This document shows, one piece after another, positions 55,370-64,000 of a DNA stretch of 64,000 bases. The stretch's first letter is position 1, and every line of letters begins with the position of its first letter. The position numbers and the translations under genes are program-made. The notes under the pieces were generated by a model, which did no database searches, was not told the DNA's origin, and saw only the letters and a program-made list of their open reading frames with translations. This DNA is from Pseudomonas paraglycinae (GTDB taxonomy: Bacteria > Pseudomonadota > Gammaproteobacteria > Pseudomonadales > Pseudomonadaceae): positions 56,407-120,406 of the forward strand of contig NZ_BQHR01000019.1 in the NCBI RefSeq assembly GCF_021601625.1. The letters run 5' to 3'.

Positions 55370-56095
55370 TTAGGCCTGCTGCCGAGTCGCAGCCATCACA
55401 ATCTCGCGAATACAAACCCCCTGCGGCTGCCCATACGCATAAGCAATCGCCGTCGCCACATCCTCGGCACTCAACACCGTGCCACCCATGTCCTGCTTCC
55501 AGGCCTGATACCCGGTCTTGATCGCCTCATCCGTGGTATGGCTCAGCAACTCGGTCTCCACCGCACCCGGCGCAATCGTGGTCACCCGCACGTTATGCGG
55601 CGACAACTCTTCACGCAGATTCTCCGACAACCCATGCACCGCAAACTTGGTGCCGACATACGCCACATGGTTCGGGAACGTCTTGCGTCCGGCCACCGAG
55701 CTGACGTTGATGATCGTGCCGTGCTTGCGCTCGATCATCCCGGCGACCACCGCGTGCACGCCATTGAGCAGGCCCTTCACGTTGACGTCGAGCATCTGGT
55801 CCCACTGCGCCGGGTCCTGCTTGCTCATCTCGCCCAGCAGCATCACCCCGGCGTTGTTGATCAGTGCATCGGCAGGGCCGAACTGCGCTTCCGCCTCGGC
55901 CACAGCGGCCAGCAACGCGGCGCGGTCGGTGATGTCGACGCGGCGGCTGAGGGTGTTCGGCAGGGCCAGTGCTTCGAGGCGTTCGATGCGCCGGGCCAGC
56001 AACAGCAGCGGATGGCCGGCAGCGCTCAAGCGGCGGGCGGTGGCTTCGCCGATGCCCGAGCTGGCGCCGGTGATGATGATCAATGGCTTGCTCAT
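55370..56095 (-). CDS. Short-chain dehydrogenase/reductase
   Basis: Oxidoreductase of 241 residues with a Rossmann fold. The cofactor loop is TGASSGIGEATARRL, followed by NNAGVML, and the catalytic pair is YVGTKFAVHG (Tyr, Lys). The neighbouring LysR gene is divergent, with 111 bases between, and probably controls it. The substrate is unknown. Confidence 0.9.
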   Translation of the reverse strand: MSKPLIIITGASSGIGEATARRLSAAGHPLLLLARRIERLEALALPNTLSRRVDITDRAALLAAVAEAEAQFGPADALINNAGVMLLGEMSKQDPAQWDQMLDVNVKGLLNGVHAVVAGMIERKHGTIINVSSVAGRKTFPNHVAYVGTKFAVHGLSENLREELSPHNVRVTTIAPGAVETELLSHTTDEAIKTGYQAWKQDMGGTVLSAEDVATAIAYAYGQPQGVCIREIVMAATRQQA

Positions 56096-56206
56096 GGTTG
56101 AACTCCTGAGATAAGAAAAACAAATAACCAGATTCGTGACGCAGTATATTTAGTCCGCTGGAGGCTGAAAAATGCCTTATTCCTCTGTCTGCTATCGGAA
56201 TCTCCT

Positions 56207-57043
56207 ATGGATATCCGCCATCTCAAAGCCTTCCTCGCGGTGTTCGAGGAACGCAACATCACCGCCGCCGCGCAACGGCTGTTCATCAGTCAGCCCACGT
56301 TGTCGGTGACCATCAAACAGCTGGAAGAAGAACTCGGCGCGACGCTGTTCGTGCGTCAGCCCCGTGGTGTGGAAGTCAGCGACGAAGCGCGTCTTCTATA
56401 CCCGCAGGCACGGCGGATGGTGGCCGAGTCCGAGGCACTGAGCCGGATGTTTCGCGGCCGCGAAAACCGTGCGCCGCTGACCCTCGGCATCGAAGGCGAC
56501 ATCGCCGCCAGTCACATCGAAGCCTTCGTGCGGATGGCCCATCAGGCGTTGCCCAATCTGTTGCTGACCCTGGAAGAGGGCTGTCACGGCGATGGTCGAT
56601 TGGCGGTCGAGGAAATGTGCTGCGAGGACGAACTGTTCCTGCCGCTGTGGGAAGAGTCCTATGTGATGGCGCTGCCTCTCGATCATCCGATGGCAAACGC
56701 GCAGGCCGGCTGGGCGCCGATCGAGGACTGGATCACCTGCCCACAGCATCCTTCACATCAGCGGTTGATGGCGCTGTACGGACGCTCGCCGGAAGCGGTG
56801 GCGGGGCATGCCGGTTCACTGCAACAGGCGTTGCACATGGTGGCGGCGGGTGTCGGCGTGGCGATGTTGCCGCAGTCGCTTGTCAGCAGGCATGAACGCA
56901 TCGTCGTGCGCGCGCTGCACCTGCCGGCGCCGACCCGGCGGGTGGGATTGTGCTATGCAGCGCAAGCGCTGGAGTTGCCGACGATGCGCGGGTTGCACGC
57001 GTATTTTCAGGTGAACCGCCCGCTAGCCATCGAGGCGGCCTGA
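56207..57043 (+). CDS. LysR-family regulator
   Basis: Regulator of 278 residues. The helix-turn-helix is NITAAAQRLFISQPTLSVTIKQLEEELG, and the effector domain runs from about 90 to 270. It is divergent from the short-chain dehydrogenase gene and likely regulates it. It converges with another LysR gene, their stop codons two bases apart. Confidence 0.9.
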   Translation: MDIRHLKAFLAVFEERNITAAAQRLFISQPTLSVTIKQLEEELGATLFVRQPRGVEVSDEARLLYPQARRMVAESEALSRMFRGRENRAPLTLGIEGDIAASHIEAFVRMAHQALPNLLLTLEEGCHGDGRLAVEEMCCEDELFLPLWEESYVMALPLDHPMANAQAGWAPIEDWITCPQHPSHQRLMALYGRSPEAVAGHAGSLQQALHMVAAGVGVAMLPQSLVSRHERIVVRALHLPAPTRRVGLCYAAQALELPTMRGLHAYFQVNRPLAIEAA

Positions 57044-57044
57044 G

Positions 57045-57899
57045 CTATTCCAGCATCTTGCTCAGCAACCAGCTGCCCGCCGGCCCCGGCGGGTACAGCC
57101 GCGACCACAGCGCATCGACGAACACCGGTTTCGGCCAGCCGCGCACCTTCAGTTCCACCAGCAAATCATTGCCGAAACGCTCCACCAGCCAGCGTGGCAG
57201 CGGGGCCCAGCCAAAACCTTTCTCGGCCATTTCCAGCAGCATCAGGTAACTCGGTGCCGACCACACCCGGCCTTTGCCGCGACTGTCATAGGGATTGACG
57301 ATGGTGGCCAGGCGCAGTTCGCGATGCTGCTCAAGGACCGTTTGATCGATGGATTCCTGAGTCGCCAACGGATGCCCACGACCCACAAACAAGGCGATTT
57401 CAGTGCGCTCGGCGACGGTCGCGGTTGCCAGGTCCGGCGGGTAGTTGTCCTGCATCTCGGCAAACGCCAGATGCGCCCGACCGCGCTGCACCAGTTCGAC
57501 CAGGTCATCGCACTCGGCGATCAGGCATTCCAGTTCCAGATCCGGATAACGCTGCTCGAAACCCACCAATGCGGCTTCGAAACGGTCGGACTGATAAGTG
57601 TCGGAAATCGCCACCGTGAGTTTCGGCTCAACACCTTGGGCCAATTGCCGGGCAGTCATTTCCAGTCGGCTGGTGGCCGACAGAATCGCCTCGGCCCGTT
57701 GTAGCATCACGTGGCCGGCCGGGGTCAGCGTCGGCTTGCGGCTGCTGCGGTCGAACAGCACCAGGTCCAGATCGATCTCAAGACTGGCCACCGCCGCACT
57801 CACCGTCGACTGACTGCGCCCGAGTTTGCGCGCCGCCGCCGAAAACGAACCTTGAGTCGCCGCCTGGACAAACGCCAGCAACACTTCCTGAGATGCCAT
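57045..57899 (-). CDS. LysR-family regulator paired with PACE copy 2
   Basis: Regulator of 284 residues with helix-turn-helix SFSAAARKLGRSQSTVSAAVASLEIDLD and an effector domain (about 90-280). Its wording resembles the regulator at 44204 (SFSAAAR-LGR), which supports a shared origin of the two PACE/LysR pairs. It is divergent from PACE copy 2, 88 bases apart. Confidence 0.9.
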   Translation of the reverse strand: MASQEVLLAFVQAATQGSFSAAARKLGRSQSTVSAAVASLEIDLDLVLFDRSSRKPTLTPAGHVMLQRAEAILSATSRLEMTARQLAQGVEPKLTVAISDTYQSDRFEAALVGFEQRYPDLELECLIAECDDLVELVQRGRAHLAFAEMQDNYPPDLATATVAERTEIALFVGRGHPLATQESIDQTVLEQHRELRLATIVNPYDSRGKGRVWSAPSYLMLLEMAEKGFGWAPLPRWLVERFGNDLLVELKVRGWPKPVFVDALWSRLYPPGPAGSWLLSKMLE

Positions 57900-57987
57900 G
57901 AACTATCGCCTTGATCGATGGTTATTGGTTATGAAGTATCGGTTCGGTGCTGGATCATGGCAACCATCTTCACAGAGGACTTCGGCC

Positions 57988-58425
57988 ATGACTGCCAACA
58001 AATCCATCACTGAGCGTATCTTCCAGGCCATCGGTTTCGAACTGCTGGCGATCCTGATCTGTACCCCGTTGCTGGCGTGGATCATGGGCAAGCCGCTGGT
58101 CGAAATGGGCGCCGTCACCATCGCAATCGCGATGTTGGCCCTGGGCTGGAACGTGGTGTTCAACGGCTTCTTCGACCGGATGCTCAAACGCTGGAACATC
58201 GCTCACAACGCCTGGGTGCGAGTGGCGCACGCGCTGCTGTTCGAGGGCGGGTTGATCGTGATGGGCGTGCCGCTGATTGCCTGGTGGCTGTCGGTCAGTC
58301 TATGGCAGGCGTTCCTGCTCGACATCGGCGTGCTGCTGTTCTTCCTGCCGTACACCTACATCTACCACTGGGGTTATGACGTGGTGCGCGAGCGGCTGGT
58401 GATGCGCAGCGTCTGCCAGAACTGA
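57988..58425 (+). CDS. PACE family efflux protein, copy 2
   Basis: Small inner-membrane transporter of 145 residues with four helices in two halves. The first half has ERIFQAIGFELLAILICTP and GWNVVFNGFFDRMLKR; the second has AHALLFEGGLIVMGVPLIAWW and YTYIYHWGYDVVRER, the classic PACE layout. The ATG at 57988 is chosen; 30 upstream codons look like leader. A bidirectional terminator follows. Confidence 0.9.
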   Translation: MTANKSITERIFQAIGFELLAILICTPLLAWIMGKPLVEMGAVTIAIAMLALGWNVVFNGFFDRMLKRWNIAHNAWVRVAHALLFEGGLIVMGVPLIAWWLSVSLWQAFLLDIGVLLFFLPYTYIYHWGYDVVRERLVMRSVCQN

Positions 58426-58430
58426 AAACA

Positions 58431-58465
58431 AAAAATCGCAGCCTGTGAGGGCTGCGATTTTTTTT
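58431..58465. terminator. Bidirectional terminator after PACE copy 2
   Basis: AAAAATCGCAGCC-TGTGA-GGGCTGCGATTTTTTTT, between converging genes. Confidence 0.92.
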
Positions 58466-58485
58466 GTCCGGGATTTTTGCAGGGT

Positions 58486-59241
58486 TTAGAGAAACATCCC
58501 GCCCGACGCTTCAATCCGCTGACCATTGATCCACTGCGCCCCCGGCGACAGCAGCAGCGCCAGCGCACCGCCGATGTCATCCGGCTGCCCGGCACGGCCC
58601 AGCGCGGTGTTGCTGGCGACCATCGCATTCAACGCCGAATTGTCGCGCACCGCGCCGCCGCCGAAGTCGGTTTCGATGGCGCCCGGTGCCAGGATATTCA
58701 CGGCGATCTGCCGCGCCCCCAGCTCCTTGGCCTGATAACGGGTCAGCACTTCCATCGCGCCTTTCATCGCCGCGTAAGCCGCGTAACCCGGCAGGGTGAA
58801 GCGGGCCAGACCGCTGGAGATGTTGATGATCCGCCCGCCATCGTTGATCAGCGGCAGCAGTTGCTGAGTGAGGAAGAACGGCCCTTTCAACTGCACGTTC
58901 ATCAGCAGGTCGAACTGCTCCGGCGTGGTGTCGGCGAAGGAGGCATGCACGCCAATCCCGGCGTTGTTGATCAGGAAATCGAAGCGCGGACGATCAAGTT
59001 GTTGCAGCGCTTGCTCGACCCGCACGGCGAACTCGGCAAAACCTTCGCTGCGCCCGACATCCAGTTGCAGCATCACGGCTTGGGCGCCGAGGGTTTCCAG
59101 TTCCTGCACCAGCGCCTGGGCTTCATCGGCGCGGCTGTTGTAGGTGCCGATAATGTCCACGCCTTGCGCGGCGAGGTGCAGGGCGGCGTTCTTGCCGAGG
59201 CCACGGCTGGCACCGGTGATCAATGCGATTTTGCGGTTCAT
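58486..59241 (-). CDS. Short-chain dehydrogenase/reductase
   Basis: Oxidoreductase of 251 residues. The cofactor loop is TGASRGLGKNAALHL, with NNAGIG and catalytic YAAYAAMKGAMEVL; NGQRIEASGGMFL closes the protein as in FabG-like enzymes. The start at 59241 removes an upstream extension. A LysR gene is divergent, with a T-N11-A box in between. The substrate is unknown. Confidence 0.9.
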   Translation of the reverse strand: MNRKIALITGASRGLGKNAALHLAAQGVDIIGTYNSRADEAQALVQELETLGAQAVMLQLDVGRSEGFAEFAVRVEQALQQLDRPRFDFLINNAGIGVHASFADTTPEQFDLLMNVQLKGPFFLTQQLLPLINDGGRIINISSGLARFTLPGYAAYAAMKGAMEVLTRYQAKELGARQIAVNILAPGAIETDFGGGAVRDNSALNAMVASNTALGRAGQPDDIGGALALLLSPGAQWINGQRIEASGGMFL

Positions 59242-59285
59242 GGGTCTTCCTCGATGGCAGTGACGGTTGATGGGACACAGTTTAT

Positions 59286-59306
59286 TTATCCGCCATGGGG
59301 TGATAA
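59286..59306. promoter_or_regulatory. LysR-type T-N11-A box
   Basis: TTATC-N11-GATAA is a perfect inverted pair in the divergent region of the dehydrogenase and LysR genes, a textbook LysR binding pattern. A second repeat, ATTGT-CCGA-ACAAT, lies at 59335-59348, 14 bases before the regulator start. Confidence 0.65.
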
Positions 59307-59361
59307 ACAAACTGAAACCGAAATCACTGGTCGGATTGTCCGAACAATCAATGGGTGGCCC

Positions 59362-60258
59362 ATGAACAAACTGGAACTGCTGCGCACCTTCGTCCGGGTC
59401 AGCGAATTGTCGAGTTTCACCATGGCGGGGGAGAGTCTCGGGCTGCCGCGTTCAACGGTGTCCGAGCAGGTACAGGCGCTTGAAACCCTGCTCGGCACGC
59501 GGCTGCTGCAACGCACGACGCGCAAGGTCCAGGCGACTCAGGACGGCCTTGCGCTGTACGAGCGAAGCAAGGATCTGCTGTCGCACATGGACGAAATCGA
59601 GAACCTGTTCCGCCAGGACGAAGCGTCGCTGACCGGGCGGATCCGGGTCGATATGCCGAACATTCTGTCGCGACGGCTGATCATGCCGAAGCTGCCGGAA
59701 TTCATGGCGCGTCATCCGAATCTGGAGCTGGAAATCAGCAGCACCGATCGCCGGGTCGACCTGCTCGCCGAAGGTTTCGATTGCGTGGTGCGCATCGGCG
59801 CGCAACCCGATCAGTCGGTGGTGGCGCGGCATCTGGGGGACTTCAGCATGATCAACTGCGCCAGCCCCGCGTATCTGGAGCGCTATGGCGTGCCGCAGAC
59901 ACTTGAAGATCTGGCGCAGCATCGGTTGGTGCATTACGTGGGGGTGCTGGGTTCGCGTTCCGAAGGGTTTGTTTACGAGCAGGACGGGCAGGTTCACCGG
60001 GTGCCAATGGCGGGCAGTGTGACGGTCAACAGCACCGATGCCTACGAGTCGGCGTGTCTGGGGGGATTCGGTCTGATCCAGGTGCCGCGAACCGGGATGA
60101 ACACCTATCTGGATACCGGCGAGATTGTCACCGTGCTGCCGCAATACACCGCGCCGGCGATGGGCATTTCACTGTTGTACGCGAGGCAGCGGCATCTGCC
60201 GTTGCGGGTGCGGGTGTTCATGGACTGGCTGGGGGATTTGATTCGTTTGACGCTCTGA
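59362..60258 (+). CDS. LysR-family regulator
   Basis: Regulator of 298 residues with helix-turn-helix SFTMAGESLGLPRSTVSEQVQALETLLG and a C-terminal effector domain (about 90-295) with FDCVVRIGAQPD. It probably controls the divergent dehydrogenase through the box at 59286-59306. A much longer open frame runs upstream across the dehydrogenase gene but is a shadow. Confidence 0.92.
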   Translation: MNKLELLRTFVRVSELSSFTMAGESLGLPRSTVSEQVQALETLLGTRLLQRTTRKVQATQDGLALYERSKDLLSHMDEIENLFRQDEASLTGRIRVDMPNILSRRLIMPKLPEFMARHPNLELEISSTDRRVDLLAEGFDCVVRIGAQPDQSVVARHLGDFSMINCASPAYLERYGVPQTLEDLAQHRLVHYVGVLGSRSEGFVYEQDGQVHRVPMAGSVTVNSTDAYESACLGGFGLIQVPRTGMNTYLDTGEIVTVLPQYTAPAMGISLLYARQRHLPLRVRVFMDWLGDLIRLTL

Positions 60259-60269
60259 TTCCTGCGGCA

Positions 60270-60303
60270 AATCCCTGTGGGAGCAACGGCTCTCACAGGG
60301 ATT
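60270..60303. terminator. Hairpin between converging LysR and phosphate transporter genes
   Basis: AATCCCTGTGGGAGC-AACG-GCTCTCACAGGGATT, about 14 paired bases; it resembles half of a REP element and may end both transcripts. Confidence 0.75.
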
Positions 60304-60311
60304 CGGCTGGA

Positions 60312-61925
60312 TCAGAAAATCTGCGTAAACAACCAATACAGACTGCCCGACAGCAGAATCGCCGCCGGCAAGGTCAGCACCCACGCCATCAGCAGATTGC
60401 GGATGGTCTTCATCTGCAAACCGCCACCGTTGGCGACCATGGTCCCGGCCACGCCCGAGGACAACACATGAGTGGTCGACACCGGCAGGCCGAACATGTC
60501 GGCGGCGCCGATGGTCAGCATCGCTACCGTTTCCGCCGAGGCGCCCTGGGCGTAGGTCAGGTGGGTCTTGCCGATTTTCTCGCCGACCGTGACCACGATC
60601 CGCTTCCAGCCGACCATGGTGCCCAGCCCCAAGGCAATCGCCACCGCGATCTTCACCCACAGCGGAATAAACCGCGTGGCGTTGTCGATCTGTTGCTTGA
60701 ACAGTTGCAGCTTGCCGCTGGTGTCGGCGTCGAAGGTGCCGACCTTGTTCTTGTCCATCAGGCGAATGGTTTCGCTGGCCAGGTACATGTCGTTGCGCAC
60801 GTTGCCCATGGCCTCGGCCGGGACTTTCGCCAGCGAGCCGTAGCCTTTGACTCCTTCACCGATGTGTCCGGTCAGGGAGGCGAGGGCGGGGATCAGTTGC
60901 GGCGTGGCTTCCTTGCTGCGCACGTAGTCGGAGAGCACAGCGCGCGGATCGGCCGGTGCCGGCAGTGGCGCACTTTTCACCAGCGCTTGCTGGGTCACTT
61001 GGGCGACAGCGGCGAATTGCAGCGACTGTTCTTCCGGCATGGTGCGGTTCAGCGCATAAGCCATCGGCAGGGTGCCGACCAGAATCAACATGATCAGGCC
61101 CATGCCTTTCTGGCCGTCGTTGGAACCGTGAGCGAAGGACACGCCGGTGCAGGTCAGGATCAGCAGACCGCGAATCCACCACGGTGGCGGGGTGTTGCCT
61201 TCCGGCGCCTTGTACAGCGAACGGTTCTTCACGAACGCGCGCAGCGCCAGCAGCAACAGCGCCGCACAACCGAAGCCCACCAGCGGCGACAGCAGCAGCG
61301 CGTAACCGATCTTGGTTGCCTGAGCCCAGTCCACACCGCTGGTGCCGTCGCGGCCGTGCATCAAGGCATTCGCCACGCCGACGCCGATGATCGAACCGAT
61401 CAGCGTGTGCGACGACGAGGCCGGCAGGCCCAGCCACCAGGTGCCGAGGTTCCACAGGATCGCCGCGATCAGCAGGGCGAAGATCATCGCGAAACCGGCG
61501 GACGAACCGACTTGCAGAATCAGCTCCACCGGCAGCAACGCAATGATGCCGAACGCCACCGCGCCGCTCGACAGCAGCACCCCGAGGAAGTTGAAGAAAC
61601 CCGACCACACCACGGCCACATTAGGCGGCAGCGAGTGGGTGTAGATCACCGTGGCCACGGCGTTGGCGGTGTCGTGGAAGCCGTTGACGAACTCGAAGCC
61701 CAGCGCAATCAGAAGCGCCACGCCGAGCAGCAGGAACGGCGTCCAGGTGGTGACCACCGTGCCGAGTTCGTGCATGTCGTGCATCAGGCTGTAGGCGGTG
61801 AACAGCATCCCCATCGCCAGTACCGCGAAAAACACTACGTAAGTGAACGGGCCGGTTTTCTTGTCGAGGGCCGGCCTGCCACTGGCAGCGGGGGCCGGGC
61901 TGGCGGTCAGGGAGGGAGTAGCCAT
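60312..61925 (-). CDS. PiT-family inorganic phosphate transporter
   Basis: Inner-membrane phosphate symporter of 537 residues. The family signatures are GFEFVNGFHDTANAVATVIYT near the N terminus and FAHGSNDGQKGMG in the middle, with ADMFGLPVSTTHVLSSGVAGT in the second repeat; about ten helices and a long hydrophilic loop (about 330-430) are present. The start at 61925 is chosen over one 13 codons earlier. It is a single gene. Confidence 0.92.
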   Translation of the reverse strand: MATPSLTASPAPAASGRPALDKKTGPFTYVVFFAVLAMGMLFTAYSLMHDMHELGTVVTTWTPFLLLGVALLIALGFEFVNGFHDTANAVATVIYTHSLPPNVAVVWSGFFNFLGVLLSSGAVAFGIIALLPVELILQVGSSAGFAMIFALLIAAILWNLGTWWLGLPASSSHTLIGSIIGVGVANALMHGRDGTSGVDWAQATKIGYALLLSPLVGFGCAALLLLALRAFVKNRSLYKAPEGNTPPPWWIRGLLILTCTGVSFAHGSNDGQKGMGLIMLILVGTLPMAYALNRTMPEEQSLQFAAVAQVTQQALVKSAPLPAPADPRAVLSDYVRSKEATPQLIPALASLTGHIGEGVKGYGSLAKVPAEAMGNVRNDMYLASETIRLMDKNKVGTFDADTSGKLQLFKQQIDNATRFIPLWVKIAVAIALGLGTMVGWKRIVVTVGEKIGKTHLTYAQGASAETVAMLTIGAADMFGLPVSTTHVLSSGVAGTMVANGGGLQMKTIRNLLMAWVLTLPAAILLSGSLYWLFTQIF

Positions 61926-62051
61926 GGGAGGACAATCCTGAGCGGGGGAAGGAGTGTCGCCCATGATCGTTGCTAAATATTACAGAGAGGCTGCGACAGA
62001 TCAGTGTTCGGTCTATTAGCCGATCCACTGATCCGAATTCAGCCAGTAACA

Positions 62052-62142
62052 CTGTGGGAGCGAGCTTGCTCGCGATTGCGGTGTGTCAGCAAAGGAGATG
62101 TCATCCGGGTGTCCGCATTCGCGAGCAAGCTCGCTCCCACAG
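62052..62142. repeat. Inverted pair of REP elements
   Basis: CTGTGGGAGCGAGCTTGCTC and its inverse GAGCAAGCTCGCTCCCACAG face each other across 61 bases, a typical P. fluorescens REP doublet. It sits between the phosphate and CorA-type transporter genes. Confidence 0.92.
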
Positions 62143-62153
62143 GAGATCGGCGC

Positions 62154-63176
62154 TTAGTAATCCCGCCGCTTGCGAAACGCCCAGCGCCCGGCGATCACGG
62201 TGAACGTCGCCACCAGCGCCACCAGAATCCAGAACCCTTCCGGATCGGTAGCCAGCGGCACGCCGCCGACGTTCATGCCGAAGAAACCGGCAATGATGTT
62301 GATCGGCAGCGCCAGCACCGTGACCACGGTCAGGGTGAACAGCGTGCGGTTGCTCTGTTCGTTGAGGTTGGCGGCGATCTCTTCCTGCAACAGCTTGATC
62401 CGCTCGCCGAGGGCGGTCAGGTCGTTGATGATCAGCGCGAACTCCTCGGTGGACTTGCGCAACTCCTTCACGTCTTCCTTCTGCAACCACGGCGGTGGTC
62501 GGTTGAGCAGGCGCAGCAGCGAACCCGGTTCCAGCGCCAGCAGCCGTTGCAGGCGCACCAGCACCCGCCGGTTGGCGCCGAGTTCGGCGCGGTTGGTCGA
62601 CAGTCGCGAGGACAGCAATTCGTCCTCGACCTGATCGACGCTCATGCTGGTCTTGCGCACGATCTGGGTCAGCACTTCGCCCTGATCGCGCAGCAGATGC
62701 ACCAGCAGTTCCAGCGGCGAACGAAAGCACTCGCCGGACTTCACCGAAGAACGCAGCTTGTCCACCGAGTGCAGCGGTTGCAGGCGCGCACTGACGATCA
62801 GTTTGCTGCGCACGCAGACCCACAGCGTCGACACGTCCGATGACACCATGCTGCTGAGGTTGAACACCACATCGTTGACCACCGCCAGCAACGCCGAATC
62901 GACATGCTCGATGCGGGTCGAACGCGAACCTTCGTGCAGCGCTTCGAAAAACTCTTCGGGCAATTGCAGATGGCTTTTCATCCAGCGCTCGCACGCGGCG
63001 TGCGCCAGGTTCAGGTGCAGCCAGAGAAATTCATCGCCCTCGCTGTCGTCTTGCAGACAGCGCAGGGCGGTCGCCGAATCCACCTCGCGCCCGCGTTCGC
63101 CGGGGCGAAAGCGAAAGCCGTAAAGCAGGCCGAACAGGTCAGGATCACGATGACTGATATCGAGGCTGTGGTTCAT
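62154..63176 (-). CDS. CorA/ZntB-family divalent cation transporter
   Basis: Membrane transporter of 340 residues. A large cytoplasmic domain (about 1-275) ends in two helices: LFTLTVVTVLALPINIIAGFFG and FWILVALVATFTVIAGRWAF. The GMN signature appears as FFGMNVGGVP, which fits the ZntB branch. Substrates may be zinc or magnesium. The start at 63176 is favoured; a GTG 19 codons earlier is possible. Confidence 0.88.
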   Translation of the reverse strand: MNHSLDISHRDPDLFGLLYGFRFRPGERGREVDSATALRCLQDDSEGDEFLWLHLNLAHAACERWMKSHLQLPEEFFEALHEGSRSTRIEHVDSALLAVVNDVVFNLSSMVSSDVSTLWVCVRSKLIVSARLQPLHSVDKLRSSVKSGECFRSPLELLVHLLRDQGEVLTQIVRKTSMSVDQVEDELLSSRLSTNRAELGANRRVLVRLQRLLALEPGSLLRLLNRPPPWLQKEDVKELRKSTEEFALIINDLTALGERIKLLQEEIAANLNEQSNRTLFTLTVVTVLALPINIIAGFFGMNVGGVPLATDPEGFWILVALVATFTVIAGRWAFRKRRDY

Positions 63177-63399
63177 GAAGGCTCGCTGCGAGGAGGCGTC
63201 TGTCGCGGGGATTTGCAGATTCACCTGAGCCACATCATCGCCATGTCACATGACGCTTGTGTGACGGCAGGGTGACGTTAAATCCGAGTGGCCAGTGACT
63301 GTGTACCGGTTCGGTTACCGAGTCGGTACACAGTCGATCTCAATTCGTGCAGACCGCCGCCGATGCCCGGTTATCTATAACCGGCATTGGAGATTTCCC

Positions 63400-63843
63400 A
63401 TGGTCAGCATCACGTCTGTTTCGATCAATCAGACCGTTACCACGCCCACCAGCAAAACCTCGATTGCCGATACGGGCGACGACACTTCGACCACCGCGGC
63501 GGCCAGCACCGGCGTGAAAGCCGACACCAGCAAAGTGGCCGCGGGCGGCGGTGCGGCGCCGGCGGGGGACAGCAGTTCCAGCAGCGAAGAATCGGATACC
63601 GTGAAAGAACTGCGCAAGCAGATTGCCGAGTTGCAGAAGCAGTTGCAGGAAGAGCAAAAGGCGCTGCAAGCGGCTCAGGCGAAGCAAGAAAGCCAGGATG
63701 CCAAGGCGGCGGATGTTGCGGCGGCGCAGTCGCAGATTGCTACGACGTCGGCTTCGTTGCAGACGGCGACGGCGGCGTTGTTGGCGGCTTTGCAGGGTTC
63801 GGATTCGAGTACGTCGGGTTCGCTGGTCAGTACCTCCGCGTGA
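63400..63843 (+). CDS. Ser/Thr/Ala-rich coiled-coil protein
   Basis: Protein of 147 residues without a signal peptide. The N terminus (about 1-65) is rich in Ser, Thr and Ala. A coiled-coil run follows (about 68-110; KELRKQIAELQKQLQEEQKAL), then an Ala/Ser/Gln-rich tail. The ATG at 63400 is the first clear start after an AT-poor leader; GGAG lies ten bases upstream. Function unknown. Confidence 0.7.
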   Translation: MVSITSVSINQTVTTPTSKTSIADTGDDTSTTAAASTGVKADTSKVAAGGGAAPAGDSSSSSEESDTVKELRKQIAELQKQLQEEQKALQAAQAKQESQDAKAADVAAAQSQIATTSASLQTATAALLAALQGSDSSTSGSLVSTSA

Positions 63844-63851
63844 AGCCTTTT

Positions 63852-64000
63852 CCCCTCACCCTCGCCCTCTCCCCGAGGGAGAGGGGACTGACGGAGTTGA
63901 ATGTTCGAGTTACGCCGACCTGAAAATCTTGTGTCGAACTCAGGTTTAGAAACCCATGGAGATCGGCTCCCTTGCCCCCTCGCCCCCTTGGGGGCGGTCC
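63852..64000. repeat. Inverted-repeat element, partial copy E at the window edge
   Basis: Begins CCCCTCACCCTCGCCCTCTCC like the other copies, then keeps a CTGACGGAG-type inner arm and a GACCTGAAA core, but the right side differs and runs off the window. Probably a related or truncated element. Confidence 0.65.

Noticed and set aside
58477-59361. 295-codon N-terminal extension of the LysR frame
   Set aside because: It runs antisense through the dehydrogenase gene; LysR proteins start at the helix-turn-helix, which fits the ATG at 59362.
60054-61976. 640-codon frame opposite the phosphate transporter
   Set aside because: Antisense shadow; the PiT gene on the other strand has all family signatures.

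Overview
The window is chromosomal DNA from a Pseudomonas, most likely of the P. fluorescens group. The evidence is high GC with strong third-position GC bias, gene content and order close to known Pseudomonas loci (HemO/Hxu haem locus, the complete Entner-Doudoroff glucose locus, phaJ-lipase-fadD2-fadD1, gntR-gntK-gntP), and many of the short palindromic intergenic repeats typical of that group. I saw no tRNA, rRNA, CRISPR, insertion sequence, prophage or integrase, so this looks like core plus group-specific genome rather than an island.

Layout. (1) 1-5,070, minus strand: an iron-regulated haem module with ECF sigma factor, FecR-type anti-sigma factor, TonB-dependent haem receptor and haem oxygenase, with Fur-like boxes before the sigma gene and before the receptor. 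(2) 5,146-24,077: the glucose catabolism locus. gap faces edd-glk-gltR-gtrS; then come an AGE-family sugar isomerase, a glucose ABC transporter, the OprB porin, a hexose-6-phosphate mutarotase, the repressor HexR on the opposite strand, and zwf-pgl-eda. HexR-type operators lie before gap, edd and zwf. (3) 24,192-27,070: an intradiol dioxygenase, a class V aminotransferase and two small proteins. (4) 27,096-32,566: fatty-acid module (PhaJ-type hydratase, lipase, FadD2, FadD1). (5) 32,774-41,346: small conserved proteins, a YihY-like membrane protein, peptide deformylase, a fatty-acid desaturase, two orphan substrate-binding proteins, an unusual ECF sigma factor and a BdlA-like two-PAS chemoreceptor.

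(6) 41,374-48,392: an unknown protein, an MFS transporter, a PACE efflux protein with a divergent LysR regulator, and the gluconate regulon gntR-gntK-gntP with three copies of one operator. (7) 48,434-53,000: AlaC-type transaminase, LysE exporter, a GyrI-like protein, a 35-residue membrane protein not previously listed, two GNATs and a flavin protein. (8) 53,127-55,174: an ECF42-type sigma factor in an operon with a DGPF/YCII protein and a SnoaL-like protein. (9) 55,370-60,258: three LysR regulators beside two short-chain dehydrogenases and a second PACE efflux gene. (10) 60,312-end: PiT phosphate transporter, ZntB/CorA transporter and a coiled-coil protein.

How it fits together. Glucose enters through OprB and the ABC transporter, is phosphorylated by Glk and oxidised by Zwf/Pgl/Edd/Eda to pyruvate and glyceraldehyde-3-phosphate, which Gap takes onward. 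HexR senses the pathway intermediate KDPG and GtrS/GltR controls uptake. The gluconate genes feed 6-phosphogluconate into the same route. The most unusual parts are the ECF sigma gene fused by start/stop overlap to a betaine-type binding protein, the duplicated PACE/LysR pairs, and the dense palindromic repeats, one of which supplies the stop codon of the ECF42 gene.
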